Shown piece by piece: positions 45,238 to 57,566 of a stretch of DNA of 64,000 bases. The stretch spans positions 19,780,621 to 19,844,620 of the forward strand of contig NC_092661.1 in assembly GCF_032118995.1 (NCBI RefSeq), in the 5' to 3' direction. Source of the DNA: Asterias amurensis (lineage: Eukaryota > Echinodermata > Asteroidea > Forcipulatida > Asteriidae). The notes beneath the pieces are model-generated. The model saw only the letters and a list, made by a program, of their open reading frames with translations. It had not been told where the DNA came from and ran no database searches. The position numbers and the translations under genes are program-made. Every line of letters starts with the position of its first letter. Position 1 is the first letter of the stretch.

Positions 45238-45252
45238 GGGGGGGGGGGGGGG
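45238..45252 (+). repeat. Poly-G tract
   Basis: Fifteen consecutive G residues following gtggtggg. Similar G13-G14 tracts are at 50882-50895, 53637-53649, 56850-56862 and 60813-60825, most of them preceded by a T run. Confidence 0.8.
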
Positions 45253-45839
45253 CGTCGGAAAGAAAGTCGTGGCCATTGTTTTCTAGATCGACTGACTTAA
45301 TCCACAATTTTTGTAATCAGGGCTGGCAGTCTGATGCTTTTTCTTAAACACATTTGCATTGAAGCTTAATACGACCTTACTTCAAAACTGTATCATTGAG
45401 AGCTGTATTTCAAAGACATCCCCCTCCCCAAACCCCACACAAAACCACACCCACCTTAATATGACATCCATTAAAGTGATTTAGCGCCCTCTCGTGCAAG
45501 ATAAAAATAAAGATAATTGGAGCTGGGAACCAGCCACTACTAGCAGCGCTTCTAGTACAGAAGGATGGCTGGTAACCCACAATTGGGACGCCGCGTGTGG
45601 TTAATTTAAGAACCGAGCCGTGACCCGAGTCGAAGCTTCGTAGACAATCGGCTATTCGGACTCTAGGCTCCTTCACAAATAAGTATTTATATAAATATAT
45701 TTTGTATCTATAAAGTATGTTTAAATACATATTGAAACATTTATTAAACTTTCCAAAAATAGAATTTTTTTTAAAACTATCTTTATTAAAAAAAATTGTT
45801 CAAATGTATTTGTAAAATGTAAACTCAAGTAAATTTATG

Positions 45840-45993
45840 AGATTTAAATTTCTGTGTGGTATCTTCGGCAAAAACCGGAATAAAGAGAACAGCACCGCAA
45901 AGAGTCACTCCGCCATTTTGTCATTCGCTTTGTGTGCATGTGCTGTGAATCTTCCGTTCAATTTCTCTCAAAATTGTCCTAAAATCGCTGAAA
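45840..45993 (+). promoter_or_regulatory. DBHS gene promoter and 5' UTR, with YY1-like site
   Basis: Contains actccgccattttgtc at about 45906-45921, a YY1-type site in reverse, preceding a pyrimidine-rich leader (ttcaatttctctc) and the start codon in the context ctgaaaATGaat. No TATA box is placed to serve it. The transcription start is probably around 45900. Confidence 0.5.
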
Positions 45994-48900
45994 ATGAATC
46001 GTGGTCGCAACGATCGTCCGTACAGGGGAGGCCATAGAAGCAATTACGACAACAGAAAGAACCAACCGCAGCGACCAGCCATCAAAAAAGAAGTCCAAAG
46101 TCCTTCGCCCAACGTCGCTGCCGCAAATAATCCCCGTACGCCGGCAGTCGCCACGCCAAATGCGAAGCCAAACAACAAGGATGAAGCTAAGGTCACAAAG
46201 ACGAGTCATCAAGACACGAAGCAAGAGTTGAACAAGTCAATGGAAAGAAGTTCATCTAGTATTTCTTCATCTGGTGATCGTGACAACAGACGCCATCATC
46301 AACGAGACCACGACCGACGAGACGGAGGAATGTCTGGCGGTCATATGTCCGGAAATCACGGGGGACACGGCGGTCCTGGGGGCAATCACGACCAAATGAT
46401 GGTCGAATCTGCCACGCGAAAAACTGAGAAAAAGTTCACACAAAGATGTCGATTGTTTGTTGGAAATCTCACTCCAGATACGACCGAGGACGAGTTCAAA
46501 GGCTTGTTTGAAAAGTATGGTGAGATCTCCGAGGTCTTCTTGAATAAGTCAAAAGGATTTGGCTTCATCAGATTGGTAAATTCCTTTGTTGTTTGGAGAT
46601 TTGAACATCCTATTGAAATAAAATATCATGAAACACAGTCTGTGCTGTGAGGAAAAAAGACTTACCATAAAACTGTTTTCCTCTTCAACATGTTCAATTC
46701 AAGGCACATTTGTTGAGTTGAATTTTGAAAACTCAACAATAAAAATTGTCCCAACCCCAAGCATGTGCGCAAATTACAATTTAGGCCTAGCACAAAACAC
46801 TTTTTAAAATGTGGGACTTACTATTTTTTTATTTTTTTATACTTCAAATGACCTTCATAACTGTTTTGGTGTTCTTAAGAAATCATTTTGTCAGATTTGT
46901 TTTCCTATTTATGTTATTTTATTAAAATGCAATGCATGATGTTTTGTTGGTACAGTTTCAAACGTCAGGAACTAGTATTTTCAAATTTATATCTGTTCAA
47001 TGATTTTGTTAAAGCTGGTCAGTTTTAATGATTAAAATTTATAATTTTGTTTATGCATCTAATCAAAGAATCTTTTTTGTTTCATTCGTAGGACACAAGG
47101 TACAATGCAGAGGCAGCCAAGGCAGAGTTGGATGGCACAATGAGAAAGAACAGAATGTTGCGTGTACGCTTTGCTACTCACGGTGCCGCCCTGAAAGTCA
47201 AAAGTATCCCTCCATGTGTTTCTAATGAGCTATTGGAACAGGCTTTCTCACAGTTTGGTGTTGTGGAGAGAGCAGTTGTGATTGTTGATGATCGTGGCCG
47301 ACCTACCTCCGAGGGGATTGTTGAGTTTGCAAGGAAACCTGGAGCTCAAAACGCATTGACAAGGATCAAAGAGGGCGTTTTCTTAATAACCTCGTAAGAT
47401 TTCTAGATTCTGTTTATCACTTGATTAGTACGGTCGCACTAAATACCGACAACTCACAACCCCTCACGACAACTCACAGCATCAATTTTTAAATGCACTT
47501 TAACAAAACATTTGAATAAAGTCACCGTTAAATATATGCACAAGAGTCATATGCATCTAAATCACTTTTAAACTGTTGAACATTTTGTTCTTTTATTAAA
47601 CTGTAAAAAATGTGTTTTTTACCCCAAATTTAGTAGCAAACGGAAATATTTGCCATGTCGCTTTCGACGTACTTGGACGATTCTATTACACCGCAGGGGG
47701 CATGGGTAATTTCTGAGGGCTGAGTTGTATTTTTTTTCTTTTTGGTTTCAGCTTTTTTTTTTTTTTTTTTTCCTTGTTAGTAACTAAGCCGACACTCTGG
47801 AATTCAATAAAAGAGAAGGTTTAAATATATTTTTTTAAACTCTATGGGGACTATGAGAGGCACATAAAATGGTAAATATTCATCTTGCATGTTGTATTAC
47901 CTCTGCGGTGTAATGAAATCGTCCAAGTACGTCGAAAGACAACATGGCGGTTATTTCTGTTCGGTACTAAATTCGGGGTAAAAAACACTTTTTGTACACT
48001 TAAAATTACATTTTTTTCAACAGTTTGAAAGTGATTTGATTGTATATGACTCTTGTGCATATATTTACTGCTTAACTTATGTTCAAATGTTCTGTTAAGG
48101 TGCATTTAAAAATTGTTGTCGTGAGGGGTCGTGAGTTGTCGGTATTTAGTGCGACCCGATAAGTAAACTATGAACAAATCACAGAGATCTATGAACTCTC
48201 GAATGGTTTATGTTTTGAAATATACAGGCCTGTATGCTTCATTTTTGAAAAGGCAAGGGCACCAAGGCATTTTCTCTTTGGCAAAGGGCACCCTATGAGG
48301 GAATTGTAAATTTCTACTAGAGCATTTCAAGGGCACCAAGGCGATGGCAAGGGGCAACGGAGGCAATCGCCTCCGTTGCCTCCGTGAAGTATCAGGCCTG
48401 AATATATATACTTGTATTGTTTTTTTTTTCATTGTTGCTTGTTGCTTCAAAGTTCAAATTTTATGTTGTGAAATGAGGAGCAAGTTTTTTTCTGAAGGAA
48501 GATTTCTAGGATTTGAAAGTTTCTAACTTTTTAAAATGAGAATTATTAATCTAATATGTAGGACTTTATTTTGTGTTATTTAGATCTCCAAACCCAATCT
48601 CTGTGGAGCCTCTTGAGCAACGTGATGAGGAAGATGGACTTCCTGAGAAGAACTTGCCTAAGAATCAAGCCTATCACCATGAGAGGGAGAACCCACCTAG
48701 ATTTGCCTCCCCAGGGTCCTTTGAGTTCCAATGGGGAAACAGGTAAGACAAATATCATGGTCTTGTGCAAGTTAAGCTTGGGCAATATCATGATATTATC
48801 GAATATCGCGATGGATTTGGTTTTAATCGAAATATCGATATATCGCGATATATCGCGATAATTGCGATATATCAATATATCGATTAATATCGCGATGTAT

Positions 48901-51900
48901 TTGCTAGCTGATACCCCATAGGTTTGGAGTAAAACCAAAAGAATAGGTCATTAGAACACCTCTCTTATACTAGGACTGTCTCTTCTACAACTTTCACTTG
49001 GAGTTTTAAGACTGATGATGTCAAATTTCATTAATCACGATTATATCGAATATCGCAATATATTGTCGGTGATATATCGTGAATAAAATAAATCGATATC
49101 GCCCAAGCTTAGTGCAAGTTTAAGAAACTATTGTGAAATGGTGAATGCTTAAATAAGTACTTGTGTATATTGATAACGGATTTTGATAAAAACTTGTTTT
49201 TGTGCAGATGGAAGGCTTTGGAAGATTCTGAGAGACAACAACGTGAAACACTTGAGAGGAAGTTACAAGACAACCGAGATAAAATGGAAGGAGAGATGGA
49301 CATGATTAAACATGAACATCAAGCAGTCATGATGAGGCAGGGTAGGTTCTTTCTAAACCCTACACTACGCGTCCTTATATCCACATGATATTCTTCAGAG
49401 TCTGATTTACATTTTGGGGTTTTTTTTGCTCTGGGAAAATCAGACAAATTGTGATTAAAAAGCCTGAAATGCCCATTAAAGCCTACACCTTGTAAACATA
49501 TAGGCCAGCCCTTGTACTCAATTAATTGTTCCTTCTTTTTTTCCAAGAAACAAATATATGCCTGTTCTAGACATCAAACATGACTTTGTAATAGTCATGG
49601 TCAGTACAAAAGAGCCGTATAGAATAATATCAAAAATTGTTGTTCAAAGGCTCGACTTGGGAGGCAATCTTGTGAGTGGTCATTTTTGATTATAACACCC
49701 CTTGCAAGTATTCTGCCTGCTCATTGGTTTAGAGCGCGTCACATGACATGTCTTAGTTTTGCTAGACGACGGCCGTGTGATAGTGCGTCGGTTTGCCATG
49801 CGCTAGTCCGAAGACTAGCACATGGCGTGCAGTACCCAGACGTCCGTTGTGTGTACGAGGATGATAAATTAATAGTCTGTAACCATTTCGGATTGCACGA
49901 CACTACATGCAGCACAGTAAGTAAAAGTGTTTGCAATCTGTATTCGCGTCGTCCGTGGATTGTAGCATTCAGGTCTGTAACTTAATAATAACAGTACAGT
50001 ATTTAGAAATGTTTGGGGTGTTATAAAACAAATATTGACTGCTTTTACTCGTGCAATGGTTAAAAACTATGACTCCCTCGGTGATCCCCGTAGCGTTCTA
50101 TTTTCCCTCGGCTTCGCCTCGGGAAAATAGAACGCTCCGGGGATCACCTCGGGAGTCATAGTTTTAACCATAGCACTCGAAGCAGTCAATATTTGTATAA
50201 TAGCTCAAACACTCCAATAATTGATTAATGGAACCTTTGTTTAACTGGGAAGTATTGAGCCCTTTAAACTACCAGCTTGCCCAAGAAGATGGATGTAGGA
50301 GTGTTTGGAATAATATGCTGGATGATTAATCAAATCAATTACTTCTAGCATGACTAGTAAGTGATGCATGCATTGAAAATATTGCTTTTTGAGACCTATT
50401 ACTGCCGCAATACTGCCATGTTAGTTTCTGAAGTTAATTTTTTTCTTTTTTTCATCTCATCCAGAATTGGTCCGTCGTCAGGAGGAATTGAATCGTCTTG
50501 AAGAAGCTCAAAGGGAGATGCAGCTAAAGTCAGTGTTTTATAATCAGATACTGTGTCATTGATTGTTTAATTTTTTGTTTTTAATAATTTAGAGCTGAGT
50601 TCATTTGAGAGTAAATTCTTGATTCATTTCAAAGTGAAATCCAAATTTTGCCAAATCAATGACAAAATGGTTATTTTTTGTTTTATGTTAAGATGATTCC
50701 ATCTTTTTTATTTACCATATTTACTATTATATATTGTCATACAAGTTTATATAAACAGCACTGTTTAAAACTAAACTGACTTAAATCAGGTCTGGAAACT
50801 TGTCTGTCAACGATTGGAAAACGGAATCATTTTGTTGGGGGAATTGTAATTTTTATTTTTATTTTTTTTTCTCTGTGGGGTGGGGGGGGGGGGGGACAAG
50901 GGTTTCTCCCTCAGGTACAGGATTGCCAATAAGCCACTTCGGAATGTCAGTGGCGCATGTCTGTTACTGCTGACAACGGACTTTGTCTATCTCCCGTAAC
51001 CTTTTGACAATACCCGCTGGTATTGTCAAAAGGTCACGGGAGATAGACGGAGTCCGTTGTCAGCAGTAACGGACATGCGCAGCTGGAACTCCGAAGTGGC
51101 TTATTAAGATTTAAAGATAGGGTGTTCAGAACATATCAAATAATACCTTAATCGTGGATGGTTTGTTTGGGTTTACAGGCGACAAGAGCAGATGCACCAG
51201 AGGGAGGAACAGCGAAGACGAGAAGAAGTCTTGATGAAACAGCAGCAAGAAGAGATGTTGCGTCGCCAGCAACAAGGCGGTGGTGGTGGTGGTGGTGTCA
51301 GTATGCACCAAGAAATGCGTCGGCGTCAAGCTGATGAAATGGTACGTCATGCTAATGTGAGTGCATTTTTTTGTTTTTATGGTTGCGGTGGTAGCCTCTC
51401 TAAACCTGCGTCTTCATCTTCTAAACATCTTCTAAACATCTAAGTATGCACCATCTCTGTTGTTTTCTTTTGTATCGTTTCAGTTGTGTAAGGCTCTGCA
51501 AAGAAAAAAAAATATTTTTAATGATTATAATTTCGCACTTTGCTCAATAAAATGGCTTTGAGGGTGGAAGAGGCAAAATGCAAGAGGTGAAACATTTGTT
51601 GAGCTTTGTGAACAGATGCAACAAGCAAGTCGATAGATCATACCTCACTTGGTGTTTGTTTATAGCTTGGTTGTGTGGTATTAAACCAGTTCAGTCTCTA
51701 TAAAATACTTGGTTTGAACTTTACATTAGAATTGTTCAGAGGACCAATTTTCTGTATTTGAACTTTGAAATGTAGCCCAGATTCACACAAAAAGATCATT
51801 GAACTGTTTGATCAATTTAGAGCAAACTTTTTAGGTGTTATCCAGTGGACCCTTTAGGTTGCTGGTCCTGTATACTATCGAGGAGTTGAGATAGTCAAAG

Positions 51901-54900
51901 AATGCTTAAAGCCATTGGACACTTTCGGTAAACAGTATTGCCCAAGGCCCGCATTTCGTGTATATCCCGCACTTATCTATAAAAAGTTACAAACCTGTGA
52001 AAATTTAGGCTCAATAATAACGGGAAAACCCACCCTTGTTTCCGCACGTTTCGCCGTGTCATGACATTGTTTAAAATAAATCTGTAATTCTTGATCCGTA
52101 ATTCTCGATATCGAGAATTGATATTGTTTAAATGTTTTCTCAAAAAGTAAAGCATTTCATGGAATAATATTTCAAGAGAAGTCTTTTACCATCACCTTCT
52201 GTAAACCCTGTAAGTTATTTGTAAATTTGTGAACTTTTAATTTTTGTTCTGTTCCGAAAGTTTATAATGGCTTTAAGGTCTGATGACCAGGGTTTCTATT
52301 TTGTAAAGCTCTTCTATTATTCTGATGATCAGGGCATGAGAGGCAATGGACCACAGGGTCAGATCAATCCAGCTAGTGGTATGGGAGGACCAGGTAACAG
52401 TCAAGGTCTACTGAGTAGCCAGGGTCTGCAAGCTCTTCAATCTATTCAAGGTCAATCAGGAGGGAATGGTAATGGTGGAAGGATGGGACCTGGACAAGGA
52501 CAATCGGTAAGTCAAACTCAATCAATATCTGCGTCTTGATTTGATGAAGACAGCAAACTGGAGATGTGACGAATCCTTGCAGAATAATCATTGTTGGAGG
52601 ATATTGCAGAAATTACATGGTTTTTATGGTTATACATGATTTCTTCACAGTACTTGCTGACGTAAATTTTGTCCAAAGTTGTTTGATATGCTTCAATCAG
52701 ACCACTGCCTGGGCTTATACCTTTCAGGCAATAATACCTCTTCACACCCTTCCAAGATATAGTTCTCATATTAAGAAAGTTTAACCAGAAACCTTTGCTT
52801 GTCTAACCTGTACAATCAAAGCATGTACTACTCCCTGTCGTCAGAAACCCAAGTTGATAATCTTAGAGTCTGTCTATGGATGTGTGATGTTGATACATCA
52901 AGATGGATTCCATGTTATTTCCGTGCATGGATTCATTACCAAAGAGTAGTTAATTGGCCACTACTATTAACATGAAGCAACGCACCATCTCATAATCACA
53001 CCACCTGAAAGCAAACTGACGACAATTACAGCACACTAGTTGAAACATTGAGAATGACCAACTGGCTCTGTTCAGAGCCAACACCTCTCCTAAGAGATAG
53101 TTTGCATGGTGTACAACTGTTAACTCCAACCATGCCAAAGTTTAAATCCTACAGCAATGAACTGATGATTCATCTTTCACTCAATCTCCGGAAATATTAA
53201 TATTGTATTAAGAGTAACCCCACCTTTTTAGACTTAATATTCACAAGGATAAAGGATGCAATGATTTTTCTTATAATTAATATATATTCACTTGAAGATC
53301 AGAAAGTTGCTCTTTCGCTTTTACCTGAGTGCTGTACATTGTGAAAACGTTCTTCCGTATTAATGTGAAAGTAGTGCGTTTAATCTTGAAGGAATATTTC
53401 AAAGAAGATAAGTCATTGAAACAAAAGAGCTCTGAAAGGGTTTGAGTGGCAAGTTCTTCTAAGGATTTATTTCTGCTCATGTAAAATAACATCTGAGTGT
53501 ATGATAGAGCAAAAGTTAAGTGAGTGTTGCAACAAGTGGAATTCATCTTCAATTATGTCTTCTTCTGACTACAATCACTACATATTGGATCATGACCAAT
53601 TCATGTGTTTTTCACATTTATTAGGTTTTTTTTTTTGGGGGGGGGGGGGTGAAGACAGCTTCACTATTGTTTTTCAATGCACATTATGTATCTAATTACA
53701 GTAAGCTACCATATTCTGCAATGCTTATCTGTTGAATAGTGTCAAGATGTAACATTTACTTGTTTGGAAACATTCAAATCATCATCTGACTTCGATATCC
53801 AGCCTAGAAACAGCAAAGCGATGATCAACAATTCAGCACGGAACCTCACAATATGCTCTTTGAGGTCAACAGTCTTCAAGATTATGTTAAAACAACACAG
53901 TTATCTCGAACCAATATTTATTTCTGTATTTATAATCAATGAGAGACGTCCCATGACTATTTAATTAAGCACAAGTTTAGGGCAGTGTTAATTGGTACTA
54001 GTGTTTTGCACATGATCAGAATCTGTTTGTAACTTGGGAGGTGTTTTGTAAAGTAGTAATGACGATGGAATTTGACCATCATGTAATGAATATAGGGACT
54101 GTTACTGTGTTTAGATTAGTGATAAGATATATAAGGGGTTGGATGCCTCTGTCCTGACACTGTTGATTATGTCTTACTGCAACCCCATGTTCATTTAAGT
54201 CCATCAATGTGTGTTAACACCCTATTTGAAATAAATTGAGGTTGGTAATGGCGGACACCCTGTGTAGCTGTGCAGTATTGACTTTGTCAAACTTGTACGA
54301 TGAGGGATTTGGGGGACTTGAACAATGTTAAGATATTCTGAAGGGGGACTTTTTAATCAGTAGGCCTGATACTTCATTCAAGGCAGTTAAATTTCTGCTA
54401 GAATATTTTTAATGGGCACCAAGGCAATGACCGGGGCATTAAGACGTTGGCCAGATGAAGTATCGGACCTTCACCATATGCTGTCACAACGCCTTGTGTT
54501 CTTCTCACTTGGTGTAGTATGCTTTTCATGGTAAATTATTGCAGGTGTAACTGACAATGGGTGATGACGCTAGACAATCGTGGACGAACAACACAGACAG
54601 ACAGATGTATTTTGTGTTGTGTGACCCTGGATAAGGCCAAAGTCTTTTGCACGTTAACTTTAAAATGAGATATGAAAGGAACAAAATAATTACTACTGTA
54701 GGTTGCTTACTGAAGAAGTAATTTCCGACGTTGAAGGGAGATCAATGTAATCGTCGTATAAATAAATTTATTACATTATTAATAAATAGTGATCAGTGCA
54801 ACTTATAACAAGATTTTTTACTCCCATGGCTATCTTATTTTGAACTGATGTTGACTTGCTAGAAGAATTGTCAGGCCCTAGTGACCATCCAAAAAAGTCC

Positions 54901-57566
54901 ATGTATTTGGTAGAATCTGTAACACAAAGGATTGCTTACTTTATGAGTGTATTTCTTGTACGTCGTTTCTGTGTTATATGACCAAGTAGAAATTTAGTAA
55001 CTGTCGCGTTTGGTATAGTAATCCATCTAAATACTGCATGCCTGCCTGTTGCTCTTCATTTATTTACCAATATTCCTGACTGTTTTACAGTTTGCTGAGC
55101 TGCTTTACACCAGGCAATCATATCTTCTAAGACGATGCACTATAATAAAAAGTAGGGCCATGTTGACTAAGTACACAGCCCAATGGGATAGGTACCAGAA
55201 GGCTTTGTACTATGACTTGGATTGGTACCAGACTACTTTATACTACTAGTTGGATTGGTATCGGACAGCTTTGTAAAATTGGTACTCGACAGCTTCGTAT
55301 TATGACTTGGATTGGTACTATACAGCTTTGTACTACGACTAGAATTGGTACTAGTCAGTTTTGTACTTTGACTTGGATTGGTACTCGACAGCTTTGTACT
55401 ATGACTTTGATTGGTACTTGACAGCTTTGTATGACTTGGATTGGTACCAAGCAGCTTTGTATGACTTGGATTGGTACCAAGCAGCTTTGTACGACTTGGA
55501 TTGGTACCAGTCAGCTTTTTACTTCGACTTAAATGTTACCAGACAGCTTCCTACTATGACTTGAACTGGTATCAGACGGCTTCCTACTATGACTAAGATT
55601 GGTACCAGATAGCTTCGTACTACGACTTGGATTGGTACTAGACAGCATCCTACTGCGACTTGAATTGGTACAAGACAGTTGTGTGTTACGACCTGGTTTG
55701 GTACTAGACAGCTGTGTACTTTGACTTGAATTGGTACTAGACAGCTTTGTACTATGACTTGAATTGGTACCAGACAGCTTCGTACTACGACTTGGTTTGG
55801 TACTAGACAGCATCGTACTGCGACTTGAATTGGTACCAGACAGTTGTGTGTTACGACTTGGTTTGGTACTAGACAGCTTTGTACTTGACTTGAATTGGTA
55901 CCAGACATCTTCGTACTACACTAGGGTGGCATTGTTATAAGTTTTGGTAAACTAAGGCAGGTAATTTTTTTTCTTCTTATATTTTGTCGATGTCCACTAA
56001 TGAGCGTGTTTAAAATCATCAATGGGTTCTGATCATGTGCATTATTAAGTACCAATTAATTAAGTAGCAGTATATTTCCAATTATCTATAAAGCCCTTAA
56101 CAGAAAAAAAGTATATTAAATGTCATTGAGGATTGTCCAGTGTTTTGGCTATTCTGAATAGGTAGCAGCCATATTCGTAAATGCACTATTTTTTTATATT
56201 GAAATTAAACAAGTTATTTGCATCTTGTTACTGACCAAAATAGTTACTAGGGTCAAATTGAAGAAGAGAGACTTGAATTTCTGACTACTTTGCCAAGAAT
56301 TGCTCGTATTGAACAATCATGCATTTGATTTGTTGTGCCTTTTTCCTTATTTGAAATCCAGATTAGTTTTATGCTTGCCAATTTCAAGTGTAAACTTGAT
56401 TAACTCTCATTTTATTTTCGTAAATGCTTGAGTTATGTTTACCTGAAAACATGAAGTGACATTCTTCCTTGAATTGAGACAATACAATATGAAATATGAA
56501 GTTGACTATTTTTAACAAAAGTAACATTAGGATTCAAAATTCTCATCAAACACCCCCCCCCCAACGCGCAACAACAGCGAGATAAAGAGGAAGCAATGAA
56601 ACAGTGATGTAATCTTCAAGTTATGTATTAGAGCTAAGAGTAGCCTTATTTTAGGTAAACAGATATCCAGCTTGGGAAATATACAGAATGAGGGAACGAC
56701 GCCAACAGTGATTGTCCAAGTCAAGTCCATACTTTTCAGTATATGATCCTTGATGATTTGTAACCTCAATCTCAAATGTTCACACCCACATACCAACAAT
56801 AGATTTTTTTATATTATTATTTTTTTATTATTATTTTTTTTTTTTTTTTGGGGGGGGGGGGGTATGCCATACTTGGCTTCAAGACACAATTCCACACAAA
56901 TATTAAGATGACAAAAGCAACTAATCAGTACCTCCACTATCAGTTAACAAAACAGATCATTGAGAATTTTGAATCCTTTTCATTGTTACAATATGCCAAC
57001 GGCCAATGTAAACGCTGTTTGAACACTGTTCAAGTGGGTTTATTTCAGAATAGCTTGTGTTTGAAGTCACAGCGCTGCGCTAAGAATCATAGCCACTGAA
57101 CTATTACTAACGTGACCATGTCCTATATCTCTCCTCTCCCATTGGGTAATGTGACTTCTCCTTGCATGATGGATACCAACTTTATCATCGATGTCATCGT
57201 AACCATGGAAACATTCTTCGTCCTGATTGGATTCTCAACCTGTCCATATATCACAAACCCCTGATGCTTTTATTAAAAAACTTATAAACATTGTATGAAA
57301 TCTAAACAATGTTTATTGTTAACTGGACATGTACTATACCCCAGCGCCAATCCCGCTTTGAACAAGCACCACCGGCAATGGGAGGGCGTGGCCAGGGAGG
57401 CCCAGGAGGAATGGGAGGTCCCCAGCAGAGTGGTGGGTCTTATGGAGGGGCATCAGCTGGAGGGCCGCGCCCATTAGATGAGATCCGTACCAGGCCTCCA
57501 CCTCGTGATATGGACCGACGTGAGAGACGTGATGATTACATGCCTAAGCGTGCTCGCCACTACTAA
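45994..57566 (+). CDS. DBHS-family RNA-binding protein (PSPC1/NONO/SFPQ, NonA class)
   Basis: Eight coding exons: 45994-46575, 47092-47393, 48584-48742, 49208-49341, 50465-50528, 51179-51341, 52333-52506, 57345-57566. 1800 nt, 599 aa, phases consistent. Order: Arg/Gly/His-rich N-terminus, RRM1 from residue 152 ([11 protein letters not shown]1 KGFGFIRL), RRM2 from about 226 (LKVKSIPP), the NOPS segment (EGLPEK-like [25 protein letters not shown]), a long charged coiled coil (about 348-470), a Gly/Gln-rich tail and a basic end, PKRARHY, that may be a nuclear signal. DBHS proteins dimerise, bind RNA and act in splicing, nuclear retention and paraspeckle-like bodies. Vertebrates have three paralogues; this looks like the single invertebrate form. 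Confidence 0.95.
47432..48156. mobile_element. Long inverted-repeat element in DBHS intron 2
   Basis: Arms of about 265 bp: ggtcgcactaaataccgaca at 47432 and tgtcggtatttagtgcgacc ending at 48156. The inner parts also pair (gacgtacttggacgatt with aatcgtccaagtacgtc). Spacer about 200 bp with a T run. No ORF. Confidence 0.9.
48228..48400 (+). repeat. Dispersed repeat family C in DBHS intron 2
   Basis: Carries aagggcaccaaggc twice and the palindrome ggcaacggaggcaatcgcctccgttgcc-like sequence, ending atcaggcctga. It abuts the inverted-repeat element at 47432-48156. Confidence 0.6.
48773..49111. mobile_element. hAT-type MITE in DBHS intron 3, 8-bp target duplication
   Basis: TIRs taagcttgggc (48773-48783) and gcccaagctta (49101-49111), flanked on both sides by the exact 8-bp repeat gtgcaagt (48765-48772 and 49112-49119). 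Eight-bp duplications are typical of hAT transposons. The interior is full of atatcgcgatat palindromes. No ORF. Confidence 0.92.
49689..50202 (+). mobile_element. Composite palindromic element in DBHS intron 4 (family B, copy 2)
   Basis: Inverted relative to 8719-9264 and nearly identical. It contains attggtttagagcgcgtcac, a ctagtccgaagactag palindrome, ggggtgttataa, and a palindrome of about 100 bp centred near 50113 (cgttctattttccctcggc and its mate). Confidence 0.85.
50928..51105. mobile_element. Near-perfect palindromic MITE in DBHS intron 5
   Basis: 178 bp, arms of about 85 bp: aataagccacttcgga at 50928 and tccgaagtggcttatt ending at 51105. The centre pairs acaataccc with its mate (accttttgacaatacc / ggtattgtcaaaaggt). 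Only about 70 bp from exon 6. Confidence 0.92.
51905..52277. mobile_element. MITE in DBHS intron 6 (family E relative)
   Basis: TIRs cttaaagccattggacactt with ttcgg, and ccgaaagtttataatggctttaag ending at 52277. The interior shares aacctgtgaaaattt and ggctcaa with the palindrome at 37964-38684. It ends 55 bp before exon 7. Confidence 0.85.
52507..55180 (+). other. DBHS intron 7, 5' part: possible alternative 3' end
   Basis: Reading through the exon 7 donor adds [10 protein letters not shown] and a stop at about 52539, which would give a protein lacking the basic C-terminus. AATAAA occurs downstream (gaaataaattgagg near 54227). A dispersed family C copy lies at 54362-54472. No other gene is seen in this long intron segment. 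Confidence 0.35.
55185..55915. repeat. 33-bp minisatellite in DBHS intron 7, about 20 units
   Basis: Units of the form gacttggattggtaccagac plus agctttgtactac, 30-36 bp, mostly 33. Because 33 bp is 11 codons, both strands hold long open frames: plus DLDWYQTALY repeats (55361-55564) and minus CLVPIQVV repeats (55519-55908). There is no start, splice or family support for translation. Confidence 0.93.
55916..57344 (+). other. DBHS intron 7, 3' part, no gene recognised
   Basis: AT-rich; includes a C run near 56565 and a T-run then G13 junction at about 56833-56862. The acceptor tactataccccag precedes exon 8 at 57345. The 83-codon open frame from 56848 has no recognisable domain. Confidence 0.5.

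Noticed and set aside
55519..55908. 129-aa minus-strand repeat protein
   Set aside because: Minisatellite with an 11-codon period; no start context, splice sites or homology.
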